A stretch of 5,952 nt of DNA from positions 1 to 5,952 of the forward strand of contig JANLID010000315.1 of the NCBI GenBank assembly GCA_024654105.1, given 5' to 3'. The notes beneath the pieces were generated by a model. The model ran no database searches. It saw only the letters and a program-made list of their open reading frames with translations, and was not told the origin of the DNA. Position 1 is the first letter of the stretch. Every line of letters starts with the position of its first letter. This DNA comes from Gallionella sp. (GTDB lineage Bacteria; Pseudomonadota; Gammaproteobacteria; Burkholderiales; Gallionellaceae). Made by a program: the position numbers and the translations under genes. This document shows, piece after piece, positions 4,906-5,952 of the stretch.

Positions 4906-5952
<1,047 letters not shown>

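Overview
The window reads as a chromosomal housekeeping region of a betaproteobacterium. The proteins resemble gamma/betaproteobacterial orthologues, the gene order nudJ-mnmA-(hflD)-purB of E. coli is recognisable without hflD, and queA-tgt overlap as usual. The many short palindromic repeats would fit Nitrosomonadales or Gallionellaceae, but that placement is inference. No phage, transposase or CRISPR gene is visible.

Layout. Positions 1-251 hold no gene, only a 100-bp hairpin element with 8-bp terminal inverted repeats. The minus strand then carries purB (252-1655), a 144-bp spacer with a repeat, mnmA (1800-2939), a nudJ-type Nudix gene (2932-3378, overlapping mnmA by 8 bp), an intrinsic terminator (3391-3419) and an intact tRNA-Leu(CAA) (3430-3516). 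Upstream of the tRNA, 3538-3740 is a second tRNA-Leu gene that has lost its 3' half and is split in the anticodon loop by two tandem ~60-70-nt structured repeats. A compact region (3760-3795) holds two overlapping divergent promoters: leftward for the tRNA unit and rightward for queA (3826-4905) and tgt (4902 to beyond the window end).

Functionally, most of the window concerns tRNA. It holds a tRNA-Leu gene, MnmA (2-thiolation of U34), and QueA and Tgt (queuosine at G34). purB (purine synthesis) and nudJ (nucleotide or cofactor pyrophosphate hydrolysis) are the usual neighbours of mnmA.

The most unusual theme is invasion of genes by short repeats of apparently different families. One lies in frame inside purB and adds about 10 residues. 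One supplies the C-terminus and stop region of mnmA. A pair of opposed hairpins supplies the C-terminus of queA immediately before the tgt start. One array sits in the anticodon loop of the tRNA-Leu relic. The catalytic residues of all affected enzymes are intact. I see no evidence of a new defence or mobile system; the repeat invasion and the split tRNA are the parts worth following up.
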